Below are positions 26,389-35,896 of a stretch of 64,000 bases of DNA, in pieces. This stretch comes from Thermoplasma acidophilum DSM 1728 (lineage in GTDB: Archaea; Thermoplasmatota; Thermoplasmata; Thermoplasmatales; Thermoplasmataceae), in the NCBI RefSeq assembly GCF_000195915.1, contig NC_002578.1, forward strand, positions 620,001-684,000, read 5' to 3'. A program made the translations under genes and the position numbers. The notes beneath the pieces were generated by a model. That model worked only from the letters and a program-made list of their open reading frames with translations. It was not told where the DNA came from and did no database searches. Every line of letters starts with the position of its first letter. Position 1 is the first letter of the stretch.

Positions 26389-28044
26389 ATGAACATAAAG
26401 ATATTGGCGATATCTGTGGCGATCTTTTCTGTCATAGGTTTCGCTATAACTAGTTCGGCTGCCACCAGTCCGACGCCGACTGCGGTGACCGCTGGAGAAT
26501 ATACTATAAATATATTCCCTAATAGTGTAATAAAAAATATCAGTTTCAACAAGACAAACATCGTGAACTACGGTAAGGTCTCTGGAGAGAATCTTTCATC
26601 GCTCCCCAGAATGATGGACGATATGAATCAATACAGCAGTATAGACAACCTGAGTTACATGAGCACTGAGGACGGAACTGGCCTTATACTTGCCACCTAT
26701 GGATCATCGGCAAGTATACAGCTCAATTTCACCGGAACAGTGAAGGCTTTACCAGTAGACACCAAGATGAGTAATTACGTGGGGCTTTACTATTTCAATG
26801 TTTCTGGCTACAACTTCACCATAGCATCAACTGTTTCTCCAGCCAAATCCAAGAATAACTACACATTTTCAGTTCAGTCGTCCATCTATCCGAAAGTTGT
26901 CATAGTGGCAATAATCAGCAACAATGGCATACAGAACATGATCGATCACTTCGAGCACAGGATAAACGGGTACAAATTCACATACAACAGCACCACAGGT
27001 CTCGTGAACGGTAAATTCCTGAACTTCACATTCTATAAAACCAATCAGACAATTGCGAATTACTTTGATAGGTTATCGAATCTTACAGTATTCAAAAACA
27101 TAACGGCAATGGCGGTTGGCAATCAGGGCTTCCAGTTTTACAGTGGCATGTATGTTGGAAATATATTCTACGATTCATCAGCATATTACAGTTTGATGGT
27201 CCACGACAATCCTGCGCTTCAGTCCACGTTCATGCTGGTAAATGGAACTATACACTTCAACGTATCCAAAGGCATCGCTATAACCGAACGGAACTTCACA
27301 TTCAATGACAGGTTCGATTACAATGCGGAAGCGGGCAATATGTCCATGGCAATGCAGCAGGACGTCTATGGTGGCGCTTGGTTCGTATTTCTCAGCGCTC
27401 CACACTTCTATGGTATGATGACCTTCGCCGGTGCCAGAAACGTCACCGTTAACGGAACGCAGATAACGGCAGAGACAAACGGTACGATGATCGTTTCCTT
27501 TGTATCCCCACCCGGCCTGTCCAATGGAGTGAAGAACTTCGCCCCCATGACGTATGCTCTGGAACACGGCAAACTGGGAATGCAGATAGCCATAGAAAAG
27601 GTGAACTCCACTTTGACCAACATTACGCTTGATCTGAACACGTCCATAAACGCAGTCATAAAGAGTGCAAGCTCCAGTGGTGTCGTAATAAATGTCAATT
27701 CATCGCAGTCCCATGGTACGGTGATAGCAGTTTACGTTTCAAGCAGCGTTCTCAATGCATCCAAGCTCATAGTAAAGTTTGACGGGTCTGCAGCTGTTCA
27801 GGTATCAGCTTCAGCACTCGTTAACGAAACCTCGACTACGACGGCTTATTACAATGTGACTGCTGACGGCAACGGTTCACTGGTGATGATTTACATACCG
27901 CACTTCTCTGACCACACCATAGATATTGAACCATACACTTCAATATCAACGCCAATTTCGATGTACTATTACGTAGCGGTCATAGTGGTCGTGGTTGCTA
28001 TAATAGCCGCAATCGGATACGTAATGGTGAGAAGGAAAAAATAA
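26389..28044 (+). CDS. Secreted, membrane-anchored surface glycoprotein
   Basis: This 551-residue protein has a signal peptide or anchor at the N-terminus ('ILAISVAIFSVIGFAITSSA'), a long beta-rich extracellular region with many N-x-S/T sequons (for example 'NKTN', 'NFTG', 'NVSG', 'NSTT'), and a single C-terminal membrane helix followed by 'RRKK'. This is a type I membrane protein with nearly all of its mass outside the cell. Thermoplasma lacks a cell wall, so such heavily glycosylated proteins may shield the membrane. No enzyme domain recognised. Confidence 0.7.
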   Translation: MNIKILAISVAIFSVIGFAITSSAATSPTPTAVTAGEYTINIFPNSVIKNISFNKTNIVNYGKVSGENLSSLPRMMDDMNQYSSIDNLSYMSTEDGTGLILATYGSSASIQLNFTGTVKALPVDTKMSNYVGLYYFNVSGYNFTIASTVSPAKSKNNYTFSVQSSIYPKVVIVAIISNNGIQNMIDHFEHRINGYKFTYNSTTGLVNGKFLNFTFYKTNQTIANYFDRLSNLTVFKNITAMAVGNQGFQFYSGMYVGNIFYDSSAYYSLMVHDNPALQSTFMLVNGTIHFNVSKGIAITERNFTFNDRFDYNAEAGNMSMAMQQDVYGGAWFVFLSAPHFYGMMTFAGARNVTVNGTQITAETNGTMIVSFVSPPGLSNGVKNFAPMTYALEHGKLGMQIAIEKVNSTLTNITLDLNTSINAVIKSASSSGVVINVNSSQSHGTVIAVYVSSSVLNASKLIVKFDGSAAVQVSASALVNETSTTTAYYNVTADGNGSLVMIYIPHFSDHTIDIEPYTSISTPISMYYYVAVIVVVVAIIAAIGYVMVRRKK

Positions 28045-28179
28045 AGCGATAAACGAAACAATTTTTTATTTACTATTTCTCAAAATTCAATGGGATCCGA
28101 TGGATTTTATCCACGGACAATTATCTTTTATTATCGCTCGAGACCGGAAGTGCGAATCCAAAAATTGAAAATAAGATCC

Positions 28180-28851
28180 TTAAAGAATCAGTTTTCCATC
28201 TGGAGAAACTTTTTTCCAGTCTTCCAGGAATTTTGCGAGGCCTTCGTCGGTCTTGGGATGCTTCATCAACGATTTAAGCACGTTGAAAGGTACGGTCACA
28301 ACATCCGCACCGATCACAGCTGAACGTAGGACGTGGATTGGATTTCTTATAGAAGCTACGAGTATCTGTGTCTTGATTATGTAGTTGTTGAAGATAGTCC
28401 GTATCATATCTATGATCTGCATACCGTCTTCACCGATATCGTCAAGTCTTCCAACAAATGGTGATACGTAGGTTGCACCAGCCTTTGCTGCAAGCAGTGC
28501 CTGTATTGGATTGAAAACAAGAGTACAGTTTGTATTTATGTGCTCTGAACTTAATGTCTTTATTGCACGCAAGCCATCCTCAGTCATCGGTATCTTTACA
28601 ACAGCATTGTCTCCGAGGCCATGTATCTTTCTTGCCTCTTCAACCATGCCCTCGTACTTTGTTGAAACCACCTCAACGCTTACCGGACCGTCCACGATCT
28701 TCAGAATCTCCCTTATTATATCACCGTACTTCTTCCCATTGACGGCCTCTTTGGATATGAGCGTTGGATTCGTGGTTACGCCGTCCACTATGCCCCAGTT
28801 TACACCCGTACGTATTTCATCTATGTTGGCAGTGTCAAGGAATATTTTCAT
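28180..28851 (-). CDS. tal: Transaldolase, short FSA/TalC type
   Basis: This 223-residue TIM-barrel enzyme has '[13 protein letters not shown]', '[12 protein letters not shown]', and the Schiff-base lysine in '[13 protein letters not shown]'. It transfers dihydroxyacetone units between sugar phosphates in the non-oxidative pentose phosphate pathway; short members can also act as fructose-6-phosphate aldolases. It is the last gene of the transketolase operon and overlaps the transketolase C-terminal gene by 17 bases. Confidence 0.95.
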   Translation of the reverse strand: MKIFLDTANIDEIRTGVNWGIVDGVTTNPTLISKEAVNGKKYGDIIREILKIVDGPVSVEVVSTKYEGMVEEARKIHGLGDNAVVKIPMTEDGLRAIKTLSSEHINTNCTLVFNPIQALLAAKAGATYVSPFVGRLDDIGEDGMQIIDMIRTIFNNYIIKTQILVASIRNPIHVLRSAVIGADVVTVPFNVLKSLMKHPKTDEGLAKFLEDWKKVSPDGKLIL

Positions 28852-29785
28852 AGTTTTTCTCCTCCAAGCAGGTCATAGCTTCGTTAATTATATCTTTAAC
28901 ATCCATGTGGAAGTATGAGAAGAGTTCCCACGCTTTTCCAGATTTTCCAAAGGTATCACGCATGCCAATACGCCTGACTGGTACAGGATAGGATTCTGAA
29001 GTTATCTCAGCCACGCGGCTTCCAAGGCCGTTGTATATTGAATGCTCCTCTGCGGTTACTATATGCCCTGTCTCTTTTGCGGCCTTTATTATGGCGTCTC
29101 TGTCTGTTGGTTTGATTGAAGACATGTTTATAACTCTAGCATCCACACCATTTTTTTTCAAGGACTCGGCCGCCTCAAGCGATTTTGACACCATGACACC
29201 ATCCGCTATTATGGTTAAATCCGCACCGTCTCTGATGGTCTTTGATTTTCCAATCTTGAATTCATAGTCCTCATCGTTTATAACCGGAAACTTCTCCCTG
29301 CTCAGCCTGACATAGTGGGGCTTATCAACGCCGGCAAGATAATCTACAACGCTCCTGGTCTCCACAGAATCTGCTGGCACGATCACATTCATATTGGGAA
29401 GCCCAGCCATTATGCCAACATCCTCAACTATCTGATGCGTAGCACCGTCCTCTCCTACGGTTATTCCTCCGTGGGTAACGACGAACCGCACAGGCGCATT
29501 GTTATAGCATACGGACTGCCTGATCTGTTCGTACGTCCTCGTAAGGAATATGGCAAAGGTGGACACAAAAGGCTTCTTCCCTGACAGGGCAAGGCCGGCC
29601 GCGGTTGTGACCATGGACTGTTCAGATATGCCCATGTTGAAGAACCTATCCGGAAACGCATTTGCAAAATATCCTGTCTTAGTGGATGAGGAAAGATCTG
29701 CATCCAGAACAACTATGTCTCTGTCGAAGGAACCGAGTTTGACAAGCTCCTTGCCGTATACATCTCTTAGGCTCTCAGATTTCAT
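28835..29785 (-). CDS. Transketolase, C-terminal subunit
   Basis: This 316-residue subunit equals the middle pyrimidine-binding and C-terminal domains of transketolase. It has '[14 protein letters not shown]', the catalytic glutamate region '[15 protein letters not shown]' and '[19 protein letters not shown]'. Together with the N-terminal subunit it transfers two-carbon units between sugar phosphates using thiamine diphosphate. Its start overlaps the stop of the N-terminal gene by 4 bases, so production of the two halves is coupled. Split transketolases are common in archaea. Confidence 0.95.
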   Translation of the reverse strand: MKSESLRDVYGKELVKLGSFDRDIVVLDADLSSSTKTGYFANAFPDRFFNMGISEQSMVTTAAGLALSGKKPFVSTFAIFLTRTYEQIRQSVCYNNAPVRFVVTHGGITVGEDGATHQIVEDVGIMAGLPNMNVIVPADSVETRSVVDYLAGVDKPHYVRLSREKFPVINDEDYEFKIGKSKTIRDGADLTIIADGVMVSKSLEAAESLKKNGVDARVINMSSIKPTDRDAIIKAAKETGHIVTAEEHSIYNGLGSRVAEITSESYPVPVRRIGMRDTFGKSGKAWELFSYFHMDVKDIINEAMTCLEEKNYENIP

Positions 29786-30603
29786 ATCTCCTCACCAAGC
29801 TGTCTCATTGCCCGTCTGTATAGATCTTCAGATTCAGGGGGACTTCCATGATATTTCGGATTGTTCTCCATGAAGTCCACGCCCTTGCCCTTCACCGTGT
29901 TCGCTATGATGAATGTCGGTCTCTCCGATCTCTTCGATTTTTCTATTGCGTCCTCGATCTCGCTGAAGCTGTGGCCATCTATTTCGATCACGTTCCAGCC
30001 AAAGCTCTCAACCATGGCATGAATGTCGTGCAACGGCATTATATCCCGTGTGTATCCATCCAACTGGATTCCGTTCCTGTCAAGTATGGCCACTAGATTA
30101 TTCAGCTTATACTTGTACCCAGCCATGAGAGATTCCCAGACATTCCCCTCTTCCATTTCGCCATCTCCGAGGATCACGTAGACATGATAATTGAAGCCGT
30201 TCAGCCGTGATGCCAGAGCCATTCCAACACCGACACCTAGACCCTGGCCTAGAGATCCGGTTGATACCTCCACGCCTGGTATTTCCCTGGATACATGTCC
30301 TTCCAGATGCGAATCTATCTTCCTGAAGCCAGCCAGATCCGAAACGGGGAAGAACCCACGGAGCGCAAGGGTAGCGTAAAGGGCAGGAGATGCGTGTCCT
30401 TTGCTCAGAATAAGACGGTCTCTCTTCGGGTCATTGGGATTCTTTGGATCGATATTCATCTCCTTGAAGTATAGAACCGTCAAAATATCTGCAACACTCA
30501 AAGAACCACCAGGATGGCCACTCTGAGCATTATAGACCATCCTCACTATCTCCCTCCTGATGCGGAGGGCAATTTCGCTCAAGTCTACCTGATAGGTTTC
30601 CAT
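29782..30603 (-). CDS. Transketolase, N-terminal (thiamine diphosphate-binding) subunit
   Basis: This 273-residue subunit has 'SGHPGGSLSVADIL', 'LSKGHASPALYA', 'SLGQGLGVGVGMAL' and the thiamine diphosphate motif 'LGDGEMEEG' closed by 'LDRNG'. It is the first gene of the tkt-tkt-tal operon. A minus-strand CTTATATATCT lies about 30 bases before the ATG, so the transcript is probably leaderless. The operon provides ribose and erythrose phosphates without an oxidative branch. Confidence 0.95.
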   Translation of the reverse strand: METYQVDLSEIALRIRREIVRMVYNAQSGHPGGSLSVADILTVLYFKEMNIDPKNPNDPKRDRLILSKGHASPALYATLALRGFFPVSDLAGFRKIDSHLEGHVSREIPGVEVSTGSLGQGLGVGVGMALASRLNGFNYHVYVILGDGEMEEGNVWESLMAGYKYKLNNLVAILDRNGIQLDGYTRDIMPLHDIHAMVESFGWNVIEIDGHSFSEIEDAIEKSKRSERPTFIIANTVKGKGVDFMENNPKYHGSPPESEDLYRRAMRQLGEEI

Positions 30604-30685
30604 TTTATTTGCGAAAGATCATATCAAACAGATATATAAGCAAGTATTCATCGCGTCAGTAACAACACCATAAGGTGCAATAGCA

Positions 30686-31555
30686 TTATAATTTACTTTC
30701 TCTCCCGTATTTTTGCATTATGGATCTTACCTCTGAACGGAGCTTCTCCTCCGTATGATCGTCAAGCGGATAGAATGGCGGTCTTGGATCTCCGGCATCA
30801 TATCCCCTTAGTATGCGCACAAGGCTGTAGTTTGAGGCCCACTGCCCATAACGCGAAGCGGCATCGAATATTTCATCTATGATGATCTGATTCGCTCTTC
30901 CATACCTTGCGGTATCGTCCAGTATCTGTACGAACATCTCTGTGGCATAATTTCCAGCCGCTGCAACAGCGCCATCTAATCCATTGACTGCGGCATGCAA
31001 GATGTAGTTGCTCGGACCAGAAAAAACCATGAAATCATCGATCAGGTATTTGTACCTCATCATGTGATCTATATCGCTGACGGTGTCCTTGACCCCCAAG
31101 ATGTTCCCGCCTTTTTTCTTTATCTTTCTCGCAAGGTCTGCATTGATATCGTAGCCCGTGAACTTGGGATAGTTGTAGATGAATGTCTCCATCACCTCGG
31201 ATATCTGCGTATAATAGCGTATGATCCATTCCTCAGGTATGCCACCAAAGTAAAATGGAGGCAGGGCCGCTACTGCATAAAAATTCATGGATCTGGCGAT
31301 CCTGGCAAGTTCTATGCTTTCCTCAAGATTCAGTGATCCAACCTGGAATATCACTCTATCAGTAATATCAGAACAGTACTCTGCGAGCATTTTCTTCTCC
31401 TGGAAAGAAAGTGCTGGTCCCATACCATTCGTACCCGCAACGAATATCATATCGATTCCGTCTCTCAAAAGCTTCAGGCAGTGATCCTTGAATTTTTCTC
31501 CATCTATCTCGTTTCCCCGGAATGGTGTCAGTATAGGCACGATCTTGAATGGCAT
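30686..31555 (-). CDS. 2-keto-3-deoxygluconate (KDG) aldolase, DapA superfamily
   Basis: The product begins 'MPFKIVPILTPF' from the ATG at 31555, chosen because a TATA-like GTATAAATG (plus-strand view 31579-31587) is about 27 bases upstream; an earlier ATG at 31570 would add five residues. It has the substrate-loop 'GTNGMGPALS', the catalytic Tyr in 'IYNYPKFTG' and the Schiff-base Lys in 'LGVKDTVSD'. It splits KDG into pyruvate and glyceraldehyde, the key step of the non-phosphorylated Entner-Doudoroff pathway used by Thermoplasma. Other DapA-family aldolases are possible but less likely. Confidence 0.88.
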   Translation of the reverse strand: MPFKIVPILTPFRGNEIDGEKFKDHCLKLLRDGIDMIFVAGTNGMGPALSFQEKKMLAEYCSDITDRVIFQVGSLNLEESIELARIARSMNFYAVAALPPFYFGGIPEEWIIRYYTQISEVMETFIYNYPKFTGYDINADLARKIKKKGGNILGVKDTVSDIDHMMRYKYLIDDFMVFSGPSNYILHAAVNGLDGAVAAAGNYATEMFVQILDDTARYGRANQIIIDEIFDAASRYGQWASNYSLVRILRGYDAGDPRPPFYPLDDHTEEKLRSEVRSIMQKYGRESKL

Positions 31556-31673
31556 AAATAGAATATTCATAGAGGATGTATAAATGTGTTTCTTGTGTAT
31601 TGTAGAAAGATTTTTATATGGGAGTGCAATAACATTAATTACACATTTTTACACAAAAGTAAAAATGGACCTG

Positions 31674-31693
31674 TTTCCACCCCTGGGGTGAAA
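31674..31693. promoter_or_regulatory. Inverted repeat between KDG aldolase and the APC permease
   Basis: TTTC-C-ACCCC-T-GGGGTGAAA is a near-perfect inverted repeat (9-base arms, one extra C). It lies in the divergent promoter region about 120 bases before the KDG aldolase start and 110 before the permease start. A regulator-binding site is likely; the same strand repeats CTGGGG shortly after. No experimental support. Confidence 0.4.
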
Positions 31694-31769
31694 CTCCCTG
31701 GGGAACAAATTCTTATAGTTTCTTAATTCTCTATTACTAAATATTTGACTGGATATGTTTGATAAATTT

Positions 31770-31781
31770 TAAGTATATATT
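31770..31781 (+). promoter_or_regulatory. TATA-like box of the APC permease gene
   Basis: AAGTATATATTT is centred about 27 bases before the ATG at 31803. It supports that ATG over the TTG at 31794. Confidence 0.5.
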
Positions 31782-31802
31782 TCGTCATAATCATTGGATA
31801 GA

Positions 31803-33398
31803 ATGGAAAACAAGGATGGAGAAGTAAAGTTAAATAAAGCACTGACCTTTCCGCAGATGCTTGTGATAGGTCTAATCGCAGCCGTTGGTACGGGGGCGCT
31901 CTTCGCCCCTGTGGCTATGGTCAGCGTTGCGGGGCCATCAGCAGTCCTCGGTTGGGTCATTGGTGCAGTGATGTACGCTTTTGTATCTCTGACGTTCGTG
32001 GAGCTTTCGAAGACGTATCCGGAGGCGGGCGGCCCATCCAGGTATTCGCTGTACACGCATGGGCGTTTCACTAATGCACTGAATGCCTTTGCGAGCCTCA
32101 TATGGTATATATTCATTCCGCCCATAGAGGCACTTGCCACTGTGGAAGGCCTGCAGTATATCTATCCACACCTCATAGCTAGCACAGGAGCCCCCACGCT
32201 TCTTGGGGCAGGCCTTGGTGTGGTGATGCTTCTGCTCTTCCTGCCGCTTAACTATTTCGGTGTAAGGGCATTCGGGCGATCATCGTTTTACATTGGAATA
32301 ATCAAATTGCTCGCCTATCTGCTCGCTGCATTTGGCATGGCCTTCGTATTCTTCAGGTTTCAGAACTTCTACGCTTACAGAGGAAGCTTCCTCCCCTATG
32401 GTTTTTCCGGCATACTGTTTGCGATTCCGTACGCCATGTTCGCCTTCGGGGGTATCAGGGTTGTACCGGATTATTCAGAGGAGACGACTGAAACGAAGAA
32501 GAATAGGTTTCTTGGCAGGACAATAGTGTATACTGTGCTAGGCCAATCTCTTATATACATACTTTTCTCCGTTGTATTCATAGGGGGCGTCAAGTGGTCG
32601 GCTATCGGCGGAGGCATCTCTCCAGGATCATGGGGTGTTTTGAACAGCGTAATAACAGAGAACCCATTCGTATACCTGGCAAGCACGTTCCACTCATACC
32701 CTGTCCTCATCATAGTGCTCATAGTATCGATCCTTGGGCCCTTCGTTACGGGCTATGTTTACGTGGGTGGTGGTGCAAGGGTTCTGCTTGCAACGGCAAG
32801 ATCAAAGATAATGTCATCATCCATGAAGAAGCTGAGTGAAACCTATGCTGTACCATACTGGGCCGTGATAGCGTTCGTAATTGTCGGCGCAGTAGTTGCA
32901 TTCATTTCAGCTCCAGTTCCAGGAATATACGCCCTCCTTACCGATGCGGTGGTTGCGGGATACCTAGGTTTTGCCGTTACTCCTGTGTCTATGATCGTCA
33001 GCAGGAGGCAGTCAATAACAAAACACGAGGATATGATACCGGGTGGCACTGCCATAGCAGTCATAGCCTTCGTAAGTTCCTCGCTGATTGCCTTCTGGAG
33101 TGGATGGCCCTCTGTACCATATGCATTGCTGATACTGACCATAACCATGGCTGTTTTCGGCCCGATATTTCACATAAAGGAGCATTTTGTAAATTCCATA
33201 TGGTACATACTCTACATGGTCTTCATACTGGTCATGTCATACATAGGCAGCGATGGGGCCCTCTCAATGGTATCATTCATAACAGCAACCATAATTGTTG
33301 CCGTGGTATCTGCGCTAGTATTTTTCCCATGGGGTATAATCTCCGGCCTCAAAACAGCCTATGTTCCAGAAGGACAGGTTTTGCCAGAACTGGACTGA
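31803..33398 (+). CDS. Amino acid/polyamine permease, APC superfamily
   Basis: About 531 residues with twelve or more membrane segments. The first helix has 'IAAVGTGALFAPVAMVSVAG', close to the 'G-x-G-I/L' substrate loop of APC transporters. Then come 'LTFVELSKTYPEAGGPSRYS' (the usual helix 2-3 pattern) and 'VVPDYSEETTETKKN' in the middle. It probably imports amino acids with protons. It is divergent from KDG aldolase, sharing an intergenic inverted repeat. Substrate unknown; T. acidophilum lives on peptides, which fits. Confidence 0.85.
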   Translation: MENKDGEVKLNKALTFPQMLVIGLIAAVGTGALFAPVAMVSVAGPSAVLGWVIGAVMYAFVSLTFVELSKTYPEAGGPSRYSLYTHGRFTNALNAFASLIWYIFIPPIEALATVEGLQYIYPHLIASTGAPTLLGAGLGVVMLLLFLPLNYFGVRAFGRSSFYIGIIKLLAYLLAAFGMAFVFFRFQNFYAYRGSFLPYGFSGILFAIPYAMFAFGGIRVVPDYSEETTETKKNRFLGRTIVYTVLGQSLIYILFSVVFIGGVKWSAIGGGISPGSWGVLNSVITENPFVYLASTFHSYPVLIIVLIVSILGPFVTGYVYVGGGARVLLATARSKIMSSSMKKLSETYAVPYWAVIAFVIVGAVVAFISAPVPGIYALLTDAVVAGYLGFAVTPVSMIVSRRQSITKHEDMIPGGTAIAVIAFVSSSLIAFWSGWPSVPYALLILTITMAVFGPIFHIKEHFVNSIWYILYMVFILVMSYIGSDGALSMVSFITATIIVAVVSALVFFPWGIISGLKTAYVPEGQVLPELD

Positions 33399-33443
33399 AA
33401 ATATGAATCATTGAAATTATATAATATTTAATCAATTTTTTAT

Positions 33444-34040
33444 TCAATCTACAAGGCTTACAGGACTGCTTTCCCTATCATTTGATTTGTAAAGGAGCCT
33501 GTTCAGCGCGTCAGCAGCCTTACCTGCTGATTCTGAATCAACAATTATCCAGATCTCCTTACTCAGCCTGTATATATTTCTCACAGAAACGCCATTTATT
33601 TCTAGGAATTCGGTGATCAGCAGAGTTATACCAGCGGTAGTGCAGGAACCTGGTGGCAGAAGGATCTTGGCGATCACGAGTGAATTGCCATCTGTGGTCT
33701 TTATTATGGCGGAGTATCCATTGCTCTCCTTTATGACGAGTATTGCATCATCAGGTATTTTGTTCCTATTTTCCGTTGTGATCTCCTTGTAGTTGTATTC
33801 CAGTGTCAGTATAGACTGTTTCAGGATGAGAAGAATATCCTTGGGCTTGGATTTTATCTCTATGTTTGTAAGAGCCTTGACTATTGTGTTTATCTTTACC
33901 TTCTTCCCGGTAAGAAAGTCAACCTGGCTCTTTATCTCTCTTGCGAGCTTTGTATAATTCACAAGGCCTGTGTTGAGTAATAAGGTATAAATATTGTTGC
34001 TATTTATAATCCCTTTAACCGCATCAGATGCCTTTGTCAT
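33444..34040 (-). CDS. Hypothetical protein with ACT-like C-terminal part
   Basis: This 198-residue protein has an N-terminal helical region ('YTKLAREIKSQVDFLTGKKV' in part), which could be a small winged helix, followed by two beta-alpha-beta-like stretches ('AILVIKESNGYSAIIK' and 'NGVSVRNIYRLSKEIWIIVD'). The second looks like an ACT ligand-binding fold. Such proteins can be amino-acid-sensing regulators, but I cannot confirm this. It is convergent with the APC permease upstream and stands alone. Confidence 0.6.
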   Translation of the reverse strand: MTKASDAVKGIINSNNIYTLLLNTGLVNYTKLAREIKSQVDFLTGKKVKINTIVKALTNIEIKSKPKDILLILKQSILTLEYNYKEITTENRNKIPDDAILVIKESNGYSAIIKTTDGNSLVIAKILLPPGSCTTAGITLLITEFLEINGVSVRNIYRLSKEIWIIVDSESAGKAADALNRLLYKSNDRESSPVSLVD

Positions 34041-34341
34041 ATAACTGAATATGATTATAAAAGATAAAGTTTTCTGAAGAGTGAATTTATGCTATTCTAT
34101 TCATAAGAATGATAGAAATTCTAAAAAATATACAGTTTATATTTTGTGTTCGTTTCATTATCTGTATCATTCTGATGGTTATTTAATGATTACGCCTAAG
34201 CATGAGGTTCAGATACATCAATCTCGGAGCATCCATAGGTTCATAGTTGCAAACCGAATTGATTAAGTTTATGGTTAACATTATCCACACGTTTGAAAGA
34301 CGAACTCCTGAACCGGGTTCATCACCCTGAAGGGATCACCT
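34041..34341. other. Divergent intergenic region with a short palindrome
   Basis: About 300 bases without a supported gene. The perfect 13-base palindrome TGAACC-G-GGTTCA at 34309-34321 sits about 20 bases before the NAD kinase start, a place where a bound protein would block transcription or initiation. The rest is AT-rich. Confidence 0.4.
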
Positions 34342-35160
34342 ATGAAAATTGCATTTGTCATAAGAAAGGATTGTAGCAGATGTGCCAGAATAGCCGAAAG
34401 CATCATCGATCTGTTGCCGAAAGACTGGGAGATTATTTATGACCATGAGGCAGCAAAGTTTCTCAACAGCAAAGGTCTCGATATATCGCAGATATCAGCA
34501 GATGTTATTATAACCATAGGTGGAGATGGCACCGTCTTGAGGACCCTGCAGATGGCAAAAGGGCCAGTTTTGGGCATAAACATGGGTGGTCTCGGCTTTC
34601 TCACTGAGCTTGAAGTGGATGAAGTTGGTTCGGCAATATTCAAGCTTATAAAGGGCCAGTACCGTATCACCGAAAGTATGAAACTGAAGGTGGAGATAAA
34701 CGGAGATCGTGTTGAGGACTGCACCAACGAGGCGGTGGTACATACGGAAAGGATTGCAAGGATAAGGCAGTTCAAAATATACATAGACGGGCACTTCCTG
34801 AGTACCATGAAGTCTGATGGCATCATAGTGGCAACTCCGATCGGATCTTCATCATACTCCTCTTCAGCTGGCGGCCCCTTGCTGCTGCCTACGCTGAAGG
34901 GTATGGTAATTTCGTACCTTGCTCCATATTCATCAAGGCTCAAGCCTGTAGTTGTAACTTCCGATTCCACAGTAGAGATCAAGATTGCCGGGAGAGACCA
35001 GGAATGCATTCTGATACTTGATGGACAGCGAGAATACACAGTGCGAAGCGGTGATACTGTCCGGATCTCAAGATCAGAGAATAGTGCGAGATTTTTATCT
35101 TTCAGGGAATCGGTATACGATCGCATAAGGGACAAGGTAATCAAACATGTGGTTAATTAA
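34342..35160 (+). CDS. nadK: NAD kinase
   Basis: This 272-residue enzyme has 'ITIGGDGTVLRTLQMAKGP' (the GGDGT phosphate-binding motif, with the catalytic Asp), 'INMGGLGFLTE', the 'TNEAVVH' motif and 'ATPIGSSSYSSSAGG'. It phosphorylates NAD+ to NADP+ with ATP or polyphosphate. Its last 14 bases overlap the start of the JAMM protease gene, so the two are cotranscribed and probably translationally coupled. Confidence 0.95.
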   Translation: MKIAFVIRKDCSRCARIAESIIDLLPKDWEIIYDHEAAKFLNSKGLDISQISADVIITIGGDGTVLRTLQMAKGPVLGINMGGLGFLTELEVDEVGSAIFKLIKGQYRITESMKLKVEINGDRVEDCTNEAVVHTERIARIRQFKIYIDGHFLSTMKSDGIIVATPIGSSSYSSSAGGPLLLPTLKGMVISYLAPYSSRLKPVVVTSDSTVEIKIAGRDQECILILDGQREYTVRSGDTVRISRSENSARFLSFRESVYDRIRDKVIKHVVN

Positions 35161-35509
35161 GAAAAACACCCTTCAAATGATAATGGAAGCGTCGAAGGAT
35201 TCCTATCCGAAGGAGTTTGGGGCACTCCTAAGGGCTGAGGGCAACATAATATACGAAATTGCTCTTGTACCAGGGACAATACAGAGCGAAAGGTATACGC
35301 TCTTCTATATGTACAACAAGCCAATAGATTTCTCGATAGTCGGATCGGTTCATTCACACCCGTCAGGAGTAACACTCCCATCGGATGAAGATCTTCACAT
35401 GTTTTCTATGACCGGAAGCGTTCACATAATTGTTGGATACCCATTCAATCTGGAGAACTACAGCGCCTACGATAGATCCGGAAACAGGATACAGGTTGAT
35501 ATACTGTGA
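35147..35509 (+). CDS. JAMM/MPN-domain metalloprotease (JAB1-like)
   Basis: This 120-residue single-domain protein has a complete JAMM zinc site: Glu in 'YPKEFGALLR' and 'HSHPSGVTLPSDED', which fits H-x-H-x7-S-x2-D. Archaeal relatives remove ubiquitin-like SAMP proteins from targets or trim such proteins. A MoaD/SAMP-like gene occurs at 61749 in this window, but it lacks the C-terminal Gly-Gly. The gene overlaps the end of nadK. Confidence 0.85.
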   Translation: MWLIKKNTLQMIMEASKDSYPKEFGALLRAEGNIIYEIALVPGTIQSERYTLFYMYNKPIDFSIVGSVHSHPSGVTLPSDEDLHMFSMTGSVHIIVGYPFNLENYSAYDRSGNRIQVDIL

Positions 35510-35609
35510 AGAAGATCTCCGAGATTGAAGATGATGCGTATTATGGCATTGGCCTGTCGCAGAAGATCGTCGGGTGAATGTTAGCAGAGTAAGAAAAACA
35601 TATTGAAAA

Positions 35610-35896
35610 ATGGAGATGATTTGTGAATTTGTTGTGGACGCCGAGGTCGAATCCATTTACAGAATGATGATTGGCCTCATAAAGTTGACAGAGATCATTC
35701 CTGATGTGATCGAAAATGAGATAATCGGCGATGATCGTTCCATGAATATGTAGATCGCTTGGAGGCTCATCCTTCGACATGGCCATAAAAATAGAGGCAG
35801 AGGAGATCTTGGATAAGAATGAGGGATTTTTCCTGAAAGTCGGGATCGATTCGGAAATACCGGCGGAGTTAATGATACATGGAATGGTGAAATAGT
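35610..35896 (+). pseudogene. Decayed CoxG-like (SRPBCC) gene
   Basis: From ATG 35610 the frame reads 'EFVVDAEVESIYRMMIGLIK', 'LTEIIPDV' and 'EIIGDDR' before a TAG, a recognisable CoxG start ('...L...IPGV...E..GDD...'). Further on, another frame reads 'GFFLKVGIDSEIPAELMIHG' up to a TAG at 35894-35896, compatible with the middle of the same family. Stop codons and frame changes break it up, so no intact protein is possible. CoxG proteins help assemble molybdenum hydroxylases of the CO dehydrogenase/xanthine dehydrogenase family. Weak match; the next pseudogene strengthens it. Confidence 0.45.

Noticed and set aside
34437-35144. A 235-codon minus-strand open frame opposite nadK
   Set aside because: Fully antisense to a clear NAD kinase; low-complexity Ser/Pro/Thr-rich product without domain features.
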